This document shows positions 25,301-37,600 of a stretch of DNA of 64,000 bases, piece by piece. The first letter of the stretch is position 1; every line of letters begins with the position of its first letter. This stretch comes from Megascapheus bottae (Eukaryota > Chordata > Mammalia > Rodentia > Geomyidae), in NCBI GenBank assembly GCA_024803745.1, contig JANJXV010000020.1:21626777-21690776 (forward strand). Direction: 5' to 3'. A model generated the notes under the pieces. The model saw only the letters and a program-made list of their open reading frames with translations, was not told the DNA's origin and searched no databases. The translations under genes were made by a program, and so were the position numbers.

Positions 25301-28300
25301 GAGTGCATAAGAATAAGACAAAGAATCAACAATTGTGTTAAGGGATGGAGCACCTGTCAGGGAATCCTGACAGAGACACGCGTTTGCTTCCTGAGCTGAA
25401 TCAGAAGCAGGCTGAAGAGGAGCAGGGAAACTCTGGGGACACTGATGATGTATATGGCCCCAGAGGACATCCGAATCTACATGTTTTCCAAGATCTCCTC
25501 TGGTGTGGGCCTGTTCCCTCTAGAAGTATGGTATCCATACTGTAACATCAGTTACCTTTTGCTACAAAGCCTGTGCTAAGAATGGCCAACATGCAATATA
25601 ATGTACGAGTTCAGGTTTCCAAGCCACACAAAGATGCCAAGAGCAATGAAAATGGAGCTCAGGAGTAAGAACCAGCACTCACCTTCCTTCACAGTGTTTT
25701 CTCCATGGCTGTTGGAGTGGTCAGGCAGGTCACTCACCAAGGTGTGATGAGAGTGTGAGTGCCTGGCACTCAGGCTCTCCATCTCTGTGGCTGCATCGGA
25801 ACTGCCTCTCCGGGTCAGTTTTCCTGGATGAACAAGAACACAAGAGAGTTACAAAATCTAGAAGATCCTCATTTAGGAGATTTTTTTGTCTTTCCAGAGG
25901 ACAGCAATGGGAAGACATGAAGAATAGCGTGAGGCAATGGCCCAAATAGTAGGAATAGAACTTGGCTGGGGAATATTCAAGGTCAAGATGTTAGAGGAAA
26001 CTGATGGAAACTGATCAGGTCAACTCCAATCTAAACCAAATGTCAGAAACCATCTGTTGTGCCCAGCTAGCTTTCAGCTCCTGATTTTAAGCTGGTCTTT
26101 TTATTATGCCCTCTATAAAAGTTGCTTCTTTCGTTACTTTCCTTATTAAATAACATAGTTAAATACAAGCTTGTCTTTAGGTTGCTAAAGCATGAAACAA
26201 TGTACAAAACCCTGTAAGGGTTTCTGCATCTAAGATAATGGAAGAAATAGGGTGATTACCTGAGCATAGAGAATTCTTACATAATTTAATTAATCACGTG
26301 ATGGCACAGCATTATTACAGCACTAGGAAATCTACATTGGATTCAGATTTCTTCTCTGAACTGTTTATGGAAGATCCAGATGTGCCAGGTTAGCTCTCAA
26401 TCAAGATTTCTAAATAGGTCATGTGAGCTCTGCCCTGCTTGGAAAGCCTCTGTGATTACCTAAAATAGTGGTCTGCCAGCCTCCTTTTTCAATGCCACGC
26501 CTGTCTTCTCCAAGCCCAGAGAAACTTCCAAAGGAGAATGTGCTGCGCGTTGGGGACACGTCCAAGTGGTCCTCGTGAAGCAGGAATGGCACACCCATTC
26601 GTCGTGGCCTCCTCTTCCCTGTAGGGTGATATGGAATGGAGCCTTTCCTCTCTCGGTCTTCCTTTCGACTCTTGAACTGAAACAAGACAAGAAGGGTAGG
26701 TAGAGGACAAGGGAAAGCTTCATTTGTTTACCAAGGAGACTCATGTTTTGTAGTAAAACATAGGAACTGCTCTAGGAAAAAGAATTCCAGAAAGCCATTG
26801 AAAATGACTCAATATAAATCAGAAACATTTCCCTGATGTATAAAAAGAGCAAAAGAAACTATGCCAAAGAACAGACATCTCAAAGGTCTTTCTTGCTACA
26901 GGCAGATTGCAGTGGTGCCCTCAAATGCAGTCCCTGGATCAGAAGCATCGTTTGGAAACATGTGAGAAATGCAGTTTGCAGATTCAGCCACAGACATACC
27001 CCATCAAAAACTCTCAGAATTGACTCTGATGCCCACTAAAGAGTGAAAACCTCTGGGTTAGAACACAGGATTCCTGAGTGACCATTGCTATGGCTTCTTT
27101 TTTATTCCCATTCTTGGTTTTTAGTTTGAGAGTCAGTTTTTAGTTGGCTAACTTCGAATGGACATCACTAATCATAAAAAATTAAAGATGATACAGCATA
27201 CATTGGTACAAGCTCATGTTTCCTACCTAAAATCTTAAGATGAAGGACAACTGGGAGTCAGAGTGCTGTTTGGATAATATTAAAAATATACCCATACCTG
27301 GGTCTAACTTTCAGCAATTCTGATTTATTTAGTCAGCCCTGGATTCTTGGATATTTAAAAGCTCCTCAAAGTTGTCATGTGCAAAAAAAATGATGAAATT
27401 TCTCTTTTTCCTCTCGTGTGATCAGTGTTTTTAGAAAAAGAAAAAGCTATTATTTTTATTATAAATGAAGGCAGATAAACCTAGCTAGTTAGCAAAAAGG
27501 TAATCTCATAGATAAATACGTTCTTCATTGACCTCATGAAGCTAATAATTTTAAGAGAAAATAAAATGACTACATCTCTGAGTCTATTATTTTCTATTTT
27601 GATTACCTCTGCATACATAGAAGGAATGTGATATATTCAGAAGAACAAACTACCTCCTCCACTACACACACAGTGCAAAGCTGGGTTGTCATGACAACCC
27701 TGCCACGCACTGTAGCGTGGGAAGCTCTCCAATACACGCAGAGGGACTTTCACAGGAACCCAGGACACACTGGAGAGCAGTGATGCCCCTGAAGCCAACT
27801 TTGCCTCCCTCTCGCACCTTACCTCATGCTGTGGAGCATGAGCAGAAGGACTTGATCCTATATGGGATTCATGTATCCAATGGCTCTACTCACCTTTTTA
27901 AATATGTTCATGCCCAGATCTGAAGAGAGATCAGGTACTGCAGATCTGCGCAAGTTGGTCAAGGAAACCTTCGAAAAGGCTTCAGGGCTAAGAGATTTTT
28001 CCTCCTCATTACATTTCATGGTGAGATCCTTAACAAATAAATGCAAACAATGATAAGGGACTCTGGGATATGAGCACAAATATATTTCTTATTCTGATGT
28101 TACCTTTTTAATATAGATGTGCCTTGCCTTTTAGGACCTAATCTACTCAAATTTACATCTCCCTAAACAACTGGAAAACCCTAAGGTGAAATTTTCTGTA
28201 CATTTTCAACAAATGGTGTTGCCCCCTCCAAAAAAAAAGAAGAAAAGGAAGAGGTGTTCAATGACATTGGGTCATTGATTTATCAAGAAGTAATTAAAAA

Positions 28301-28555
28301 TTGCGATTTGAACTGAAGACCACACTTCCTAAGCAAATGGTCTACCACTTGAGCTGTACATTCAGTTCTCACTACCTCAGTATATACTCAGTCTCCTTCT
28401 CCAAAAGTCTATTTTTATAAGTAGCGAGAATACATGTCAAGAAGCAGTATTTACAATCATGACATCAAATACTGAAAATTTCTGACCTAAGTGACAAAGG
28501 GTCATATTCAGTGATCACTGAATTAAAACATTAGATGTGATTTAATTTCAGATGA

Positions 28556-28601
<46 letters not shown>

Positions 28602-31600
28602 TTTCCAGTCCTGGGGACTAAACTCAGAGCTTGAGCACTGCCCTTGGGCTTTTCCTCAGGGCTAGTGCTCTAGCACTTGAGCCACATCACTTCTGGCTTT
28701 TCTAGGTATGTGATACCAAGGAATCAAACCTGGGTTTCCATGCATGCTAGGCAAGCACTCTAACCACCAGGCAAAACTCCGGACCCAACAGAGGTATATT
28801 TTTATATATTATATATTTTTGTATATTATATATATCAGAACTCTGTTAAGAAGCACTATGACTATCCAGAAAACCAAGTTTTCCGTGTTATTAATAAACA
28901 AAGGCTTCCACTAAATTAGTGTGTGCTCATTTCAGCAGTAAATTAAGAAGAAAAGGGTCCAACAGTGAGGGATAGAAAGGAAGGAAGATGGCTGTTTTTA
29001 CCTACCACTGAACACACAAGAACTGGAACCATGGTGGAGGGGAAATTAATGGGTTATAGGCGAAGCTGTCGGCTCAAATGATGATGGACTGGACTGGGTT
29101 TGTCTTACTTGGGTTTTGTGAGTATTCACTAGTGAAGGAGCTGCTGCCACCATTGAGCTACTCCTGGGCCTGGGCAGGAGAGGGATATCCGGCTCTGGGG
29201 CCTTCTCTGGCTTTTCTTCCAGCATGTGTCGCAGCCTTTGTAGATAGTACATCAGAGACCACTGAGTGCCCTCCTCAGACCAGTGCGGCTGGAGAAGGCA
29301 GCGAAGGACAGCAACATCAAAGTAGGTGGCATAGCGGGACCTTTGACAGGGAGGTATCACCAGAGAGGCCCTGCTCCCAAAGGCAGAAAGAAGATAATTA
29401 CATTGGCATCAAGCCTTCGAAGGCTTAGCACAGCATGGCTTAAATGTTTCCTACTGTGGACCTCAGAAAAGCAATTACTTAGTACACTATATCACACAAA
29501 ATTTTAGGTATCTTATAGACAATTCAATAACACAAACCAAGGCCTTAGCTAGTGCCCTGCTTAGCATAACTCACTAGAGTTCTCTTTCTTAAAGAGGCAT
29601 GGCCAAATATATTCTTCTAAGCCTATCGTTTTTTACCTATAGTAATAGGAAATCTTTTTCTTTTTGCCTTGGATTGATAAAGAAAAGACAAAGCATGAGG
29701 TTGGCTGACTACCAGCTGTGTAATTTTAGATCCTCAAACCTTTATGACAGTCATTTGACTTATTAAAAGAGATGGTGAAAACCATTATTTTCTAGGCTAG
29801 GCTTCTGGGATTAAGGCAGATACTAGCAGTTCAACCAAAATGATGTCCTTCCTTAAACCAGATGAAATTCTTAACTGAAAGCCAACCACACGGAAGGGGC
29901 ATGCCATGCATGATCTCTGCAATTTTAGACCAACATCCTAACTGGAACAGTGTGTTGACAGCCTTGTTCCTGAAGCTACTGGAAAGCTACCTTGGTCCCT
30001 CTCGATGCCCTGACTTTACTTAACTGAAAAAATTGCTAGCTATACAGTTGAGTAATGTAGACATTAGCTATTTTCTAGCAGAATTTGACAGCTCATTTCA
30101 GGATGGGCTGCAAAAACAGAAAGACTCCTCAGATATGTCTGATCAGATGTGAAAATATGTCTGTAACCTTATTAATAAAAAATTTCAATAGTATAATATT
30201 GGAAGAGACCATTTGAAACAGCAATGACTCAAGTAGCCAGATTGTAGCAAATAATTATAATAAATAGAAGTACTTTCACTTACGGTGCTGTTAAGAGGAC
30301 TAAAGTGTGAGGTGCATTGTCCAAAATAATAAGGACGATCAATAATTGTTTCTATTTCATTCTGGAAAGTCTTATGAGAAGTATTAATTTTGTAAGAAAA
30401 ATAATTTTAGTCAGTTAACAGGCATTTAATAGAAAGATCTATAAAGACAGATAAAAATATTGTGTGGGGAATCTCATATAATGTAATGGAAAAATTCTTT
30501 CCACTTGTAATATTGTACCATAAGTTATCTGATAGAAAAAAATCATGAAAGAGGATCAGCACATTTCTTCTAAATGATATATGTAAAATACTGAAAAGAA
30601 ACACACATCTGAAAAGTATGATTGTTATATGTACCTGATGAACTCAGATGAGTTTTATCTCTTCCTCAATTGTTAACACATTTAACTAATCTCCTATACT
30701 TAGCATTATACAAACTTATATGGATAAATTTTTAAACAGCTAAGAATTTCTTTAATTTAGTTTTTAGACAACCATGACATTGAGAAAGTATATTGTTATT
30801 AATATGTGTTGTAAGATGATAGTAAAGAGTTCCAAAGGAAAGCAAGCTCTCTGGAAGCAATACTGCATACATAGTGGGAAGGAACTGCAGAAGTTAAGTC
30901 TGAGTCCATAAAGCATTTCATGAAGCATAACTTAAATCTCTGCACATGGTAGTTACAGATGAATCCTTGTATCAGTTTAAGTAAGCAGCTCCCTACTTCC
31001 TGATTGCAGAGAACATAGATGTTCAGTTGGTTCAAGATCAAAGTAAAGCTATGAGGAATTGGATCATTTAAATATAAACTGACAGCTTCTGCTACTAGTA
31101 CGTTGACACTGCTTTGCTGTTAGCATTTTCTTCATTTCTAATAAATCCAAGGACTCCTCCAATGGAGACACACAATTTCCATAGCAACAAGCCACTGTAG
31201 CTAGGCAGAGAGAAGACAACACCATTTTCCAAGTGCCAGCAATTCATGTCTATTTCATAAATGTGGCAGCATGTGTGCATGTGTGAGATGGTGATGTACA
31301 TAGATGTGTCAAGAAATTCGTATATGTTGCAGATGTTTGAGTGTGGTCACATCAGAGAACAAGAAATGATATGATTAGCTTATTTTTTTACATAGGCAAA
31401 TCAATGTGGAATCATTGTAATTTGAATTTCTTTTTTACAGAAAAGAAATATCTTGGGTAGGGCGGTAGCCTTGAGCTGAAGAACTCAGTGACAGTGCCCA
31501 GGCTGAATTCAAGCCCCATGACCCACAAAAAGAAAGGAAATATCTTTACTGTTTGTGAGATGTAAACATAACTACATAGACATAAAAACCTATGATGGGC

Positions 31601-34600
31601 TATATACTCTATAGACGTAAGGTTTTATTACATAGAGTAATGCTTAATTTTAATTATGTTCTAAAACTTAAGTGCCCGTGATTGTATTCAGAGATTCTCT
31701 TCTTAAATATTTGTTTGTTAAACATGACATTTGAAATGTGATGTAAAAATCAATGTTAATAAATGCTTTAATAAAAAGGAAAGAAAACATCTTTACTGTT
31801 TATATTCGTAATTTCTAATGGTTAAGAAAAATGATGTAATTAATATAATTCTGTGATTATTTTGTAACCTGAAGACTCACCTTTACCTTTATTTATTTAT
31901 TTTATTTTAGGTAGGCATAAATAAACTTAACATTTGATAAAAGAAGCAACTTAAATAAAACATTTTGGAATTTTAATAAAACAGAATCAGTGGAGGAAGA
32001 ATATTTACCAACTGATACAAAGACTAGGTAGTTATGATTTTTAGACTATAGACAACGATGCTCAATGGAATTATTATTTTCCTTTATGGTTGTTTATTGC
32101 AGTTAGCCTTCAAGATAGCTGCTAATGATCCCTCCCTCTTGGCATTTCTACAGTGTGGTCACCTGCTATACTGTATTTGAATCATAAAACAGAAACACAA
32201 GGAATGGTATGTCACTTCAGTGATGAGATTCCAAAAGATACTAAAGGTTCCAGCTTGGATGGTGGCCCTTCCCTTTCTTAGATGCCTTGTTTTGTGAAAA
32301 GACACTTCCTGTGTGGTGTTCTGCTCTCTGGAGAGGCCATGGGGGTCAGAAACTGTGTCCTCCGAACAGCCTCACTTCCCTGAGTGAGGATGAAACAACG
32401 TCCTTCAAACCAGCAAAGGGTTCACCTGATTGCAACCCTGGCCATAATCTTAAGACCCTGAGTCGCAATCGCTTAGCCAAGCTGACTATGGATTCATGAT
32501 ATTCAGCAACTGTGCAATAATTGATGCCTCATCTTCTAAGATTTGGCATAATTTAATGGACAGATAAAACAGATTGTTGGTGCTAAAACTCTCAATGTTG
32601 GGAATGCTGTGGAACCCAGAAGTGGGAGGAATCAATAAAACCTTGAGGAATGTGGGGATTTAAAAATATTATTATTAAGTAGTTGTACAAACAGGTTATG
32701 ATTCTATGTGTTTTTTTTTTTGCCAGTCCTGGGCCTTGAACTCAGGGCCTGAGCACTGTCTTTGGACTTTCTCAAGGCTACAGCCCTACCACTTGAGTTA
32801 CAGCAACACTTCTGGCTTTCTTTTTCTATGTACATGGTACTGATCGAACCTCGGGTCTTTATGCATGCTAGGCAAGCACTCTACCACTAGGCCAAACTCC
32901 TGGCTTCAATTTATGTTCTTTTTTCTTTTTAAGTATATATTTGCCGCGTTTTCCTCAGACATTGCATAGGCAAATGCATACATTTTAAATCAAACACTAA
33001 TGAGGCTTTGCAGAAAGAAGTAGACTCTGGAGATAGAAGCTTTTCGCTCTGTAGTGAATGGAGTTTGCTAAGATGTGGAAAGTTAAAAAACTATCCTAAA
33101 GAACAGTGATCCAGGGGCTGGGAGTTTTGTCTAGTGGTAAGAGTGCTTGCCTAGCATGCACGACAGCCGGGGTTCGATTCCTCAGCACTCCACATACGTG
33201 GAAAAAGCCAGAAGTGGTGCTGTGGCTCAAGTGGTAGAGTGCTAGCCTTGAGAAAGCCCAAGAACAACGCTCAGGCCCTGAGCTCAAGCCACAGGACTGG
33301 CAAAAAAAAAAAAAAAAAGAAACAGTGATCTGAACATAGGCCATGTAGTATGACGCTAAATGAAAGGACCTCCAGGATATAGAAACAAAGGCCACATAAT
33401 AATCACTCATTATTATTGTTGTCGTTAATGTACTATGTTATCTCTCATCTCTTTTGCTGTCCCTTGGCTATCTCATATTGTTACAGTATTCCACCTTGTT
33501 ATCTGATATATTGTATGGTTATTTGAAATTGGATAGGGAAGGGGGAAAACAAGATGAGGGGCGGGGGTGGGGGAGGGAAATGAGGACCAAGACATGAGAA
33601 AGGGTATCAATGTATGTGAAATAATGCACCTTCTATCTGGTGAATATAATGTAACTCTTCTATTAATTACAATTAAAATATATGAATAAAAAGAAACAGT
33701 GATCTGACAAAGTGTGTCAAAATGACACACTGTGCAGCTTAAGCAGTTGAGTAATAGTGCATTTTGCTATATGGTATGAGATTACATTGGTATTCTAGGG
33801 TTCTTTGCCCACTTAAAATTTTATTTTTAATTTGTAAGTAATAATTTTATATAGATGTGGTGTTATATATTTATATTCTAGTGATTAAAGTTATCAATAA
33901 TTCCACCATTCATTCAATTATCATTTTTGTTGCAATAAAACCACGATGCTGCATAATGAAAAACCTACTCTTTTGATACTTTAGAAAAATATCCTATGCA
34001 TTATTCATTATAATAAGATAGCACCCTTCTGTGCAATCAATCTTTATTCCTTATGTCTCCACTTCAACAAAATTTTCACCATTTAATCAACAGTTTCCAC
34101 TTTTTTATCGACCCTGTTCCAGCCTCAGGTAGTCACAAGTTTGTTTCCTGCTCTATGAGTCCAACTGTTTGGTTCTATGTGGGTGAATTTAAGTGCTCTT
34201 CATTACCACTGGTCTGGGATAGTACATGGGCAGATTAATACAAACAAATGCATCAAGTAGCCCAAGTTACTATTACATTTTCATATTCTTAGTCAACAGA
34301 TTACTTAAACAGAATACTCGTTTTTAAAATATACACAAAGAAATAAAGGCAAGCCCATTCCTTCATAGACTAGTAGTAAATAGTTTTGTTTACATGGTTT
34401 TATGTTTTCAATAACTCCGAGATCTTTTGAAAATGCAACACCTCTATACTGTATTTTCAATGTAGTTTAAATGTAGATCTGGTTTCACTGCATGTAGATT
34501 ATTTTAAAATTAGCAAATGGAAAGGCAAGTCAGATACTGGGTGGAATATTTGTGAATCATTGTGTCGATTAGGGCTTTGTATCAGCATGAACAAAGAATT

Positions 34601-37600
34601 ATTGGGATAGCTGCATAATAAGATGACTGAAAATCATTAAGCTATAAACTGAAAACAGATACACTTTATGATGTAGAAACAGTATCATAACAAAGCTATT
34701 TTAAGTGCCTCATTTAAATGCTCCTAGACTGTGACTGTATTTGAAAGTAGAGGCACACAAGTGATCTCAGCGACTCTCCTTCCTTAGTAAGACTGGCAAA
34801 CTCCATGAATCCAGTGGTCCCCAATTTCAACGGAATGACTAGCTCTTGTCATTGAGGCAGCTCTACCTAAGGAAATGTAGTAGGACACAGAATAACAGGT
34901 ACAACTTTGGAAAATCTGTATATTAGACTGTACTTCCCAAGTATTTTTCAATACTCACTTCCACACAGGAATCTGCAGGTACAAGGATTCTAACACATTA
35001 CAGCAGATCCTTTAACATCTCTGCTGAAATTTCTACATGTAAACATTTACAATAGTAATTCACTCAGAACATTTACAATAGTAAGCCATTCAGACATCTT
35101 GTTAGGTCAGACATGTCTTTCTTCTTTCCCACTGATTTCTTCAAATGAGAACTATTCATAACACATTTTAGCAGTGAATCTAACTAAATCTTAACCAATA
35201 ACACATACACACATACTGTACACATAGATATCTTTTAAAGATCAAACACTAAACATAGCTAAAAATGCTTTCCTAGCTTTTAGGTCTGAAGACAATTTGT
35301 CTGTAATCATGTACCTGGAATGTGTCGGGCCTCTTTCCTGGGAGGTTTGAGAGGACAGACTTCCATCAAAGGAATTTCCTCGGTGACAGCCCGAAATGGT
35401 GGCTTTGGGTGAGATGGAATCAGGCTGAAATGATTCACATGCTACCTGGAGTCCCTTTTGGAGGTGGAGACAGCATATTAATTTTTTATTTTCCCTTTAT
35501 ACACAGCTTCTACATGTGTACTATGTACACAGTTATATATGGAGTTTTTCCAATCCAGCAGATTATAATGAGATAAAATAAGGGATTTTTTTAAAAAACA
35601 CTGTTAAAAGGAAATGAAAGCAAATTCCCAGAGAGCAGCTGTGTCATTCCAAGTGTCAGGCTAAGAAATTTAATAACTTTTATTTCATTTGCTCTTGATC
35701 CTCTTCACCTTAACCTATATTCTGTATGTAGAGAAGAGTTATAAGCCTGACAGTTCATCAAAGGTGTGCCAATATTGTAGAAAAATGAATAGAGGTGTGA
35801 TGCCATGGATGGGAAGCAGTCAGCAGGAGGTAATTAAATTGAAGCCAGCCCATGGAGGTGCAAGGTTCACATTTTATCCTCATTTATCCCAGAGTGTGTG
35901 ATACATTTTCTTCAGTTGGACAGGACCTTTACCCTGATTTGTAAGTACATACTCAGCAATTTTCTTACTCAGTAGCTTATTCTAATAACATTTAGCCAGT
36001 AAATAAGTAAATGTCATTCTGCCCAGGTAAGATGGGTATTTTCCCTTAGGTATTATAGATTAAATGCTTTAAACATCAGTCATAGCAGCTTAGAGCTTAT
36101 TTTCATACACAAAATCACATATAAGTCAACTATGACTTATAGAAAAACAATTATACCTGGAAATTTCATACAAAAAATCTTCTGAACTTGACCAAAGAAT
36201 CCCTTGACATTAGTATACTATGTGTGCCTCATGTTGGATGATTCTAGAGATTATTTTAAATTAGAAAATTGAAGAGATAGGCAAATGTGAGAACAGCCTA
36301 GCATATATGAACTCCTAGATTAAATCCATCCCAGTAAAACACAGACAGGGAAGGATGGGGAAGGAAAGGAAGAAGAAGAAGAAGAAGAAGAAGAAGAAGA
36401 AGAAGAAGAAGAAGAAGGAGGAGGAGGAGGAGGAGGAGGAGGAGGAGGAGGAGGAGGAGGAGGAGGAGGAGGAGGAGGAGGAGGAGGAGGAGGAGGAGGA
36501 GGAGGAGAGGAAGAAGAAGAGGAGGAGGAGGGGGGGGAGGAAAAAGAAGAAGGTGGGAGAGGGTAGGGAGGGAGGGAGGGGAGAAAAAGATCTGAGACTT
36601 GAACTCAAGATTCAAATATAAGTTCTTACATTTTTAAAATGATATAGTAGCAATTCCAATGGAACCATAAAGCATACAGCCAGATAGCCCATTTTAAGTT
36701 ACTTAATGGCCACATTAAAAATAACAAACTAGGTAAAAGTCGTTTAGATGAAATACTTTAACTCTGAATTTCAGCCCTATAATCAGCATAAAATCATTAG
36801 TAATGCTTCATAATGTTTTATACCCTTTCCAAAATTTGATAAACAATTTAGACTAGTTATATTTAAAGAGTTCAAGGAACTGCATGGAACTAGAGGTCCA
36901 CCCAAGTGGTCAACTTAAGTTTCGCATAGTTAGACCAGAGTTCCTGGGGGAATAGAAGCCTCCACTGTTTTTAGAAGGATATAATTTGGACAGCTAACAA
37001 GGAAGGAAGAGAGCATTCCAGTTTGAGGAACCAGTCCAGGTGGAGACTCAGAGGCTGAGACGAGAATAATGCATGTGTTAAAGGCAGTATCTAGGTGACC
37101 TTAGAGTGATTTGAGAGGGGCTCCTTAGGGAGGACAGTCTCAGATGGTGGAGCACGGAGGATGGAGGAAAGGCTTCTAGTCATGAGGAACGGGGCAAGCT
37201 GCTTTATAGGTTCCTACAGAGATGGGATATAATAAAACTATGGCATCTTGTATACAATCGCTTTGATGAAATGGTGAGTTATAGGCTAAATTAGGAAGAT
37301 TAGTCTGCATTTTAGGAGGTATTTGTATCTTAAACCAGAAAGGCTAAATGTAAAAAAAGTTCAATTAAATGCTCCAAACCGCAATCAACTTTTGAGACAC
37401 TAGATTTAAAGGGCATTAAAGTACATAGCGTGCAATGAGTATATCTTAGCAATACAGTAAAAAGAACGATTTAGCAAGAAGTAAAAAAAAAAGAGAGAGA
37501 GAGAGAGGTAGAAGCCAGATGCAGTGTCTCACGTCTGTAATCTTAGCTACTTAGGAGGCTGAGATCTGAGGATTGTGGTTCAAAGCCAGCCCTGGCACTA

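Larger units (their letters stand above)
24393..25682 (-). other. UNC80 intron 11
   Basis: Contains an old dimeric SINE (24610-24895) and a B1-like/Geo SINE (24962-25143) ending in a CA-rich tail. 25200-25682 is unassigned. Confidence 0.8.
28029..29108 (-). other. UNC80 intron 8
   Basis: Contains a CA microsatellite (28557-28596) abutting an IDL-Geo SINE (28600-28787), and a possible worn tRNA-like SINE piece near 28300-28370. Confidence 0.8.
29371..35314 (-). other. UNC80 intron 7
   Basis: 5.9 kb. 29380-31440 is unrecognised. Then come a Geo fragment (31455-31530), a TTTA-rich stretch near 31880-31915, an MLT1-like LTR relic (32105-32640), an IDL-Geo SINE (32710-32905), and a SINE with an adjacent L1 (33114-33690). 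The rest is AT-rich unique DNA with a small tandem duplication at 35039-35094. Confidence 0.8.

Noticed and set aside
36298..36621. Open frames encoding poly-Leu, poly-Ser, poly-Phe or poly-Lys/Glu
   Set aside because: They are translations of the GAA/GAG purine tract in different frames.
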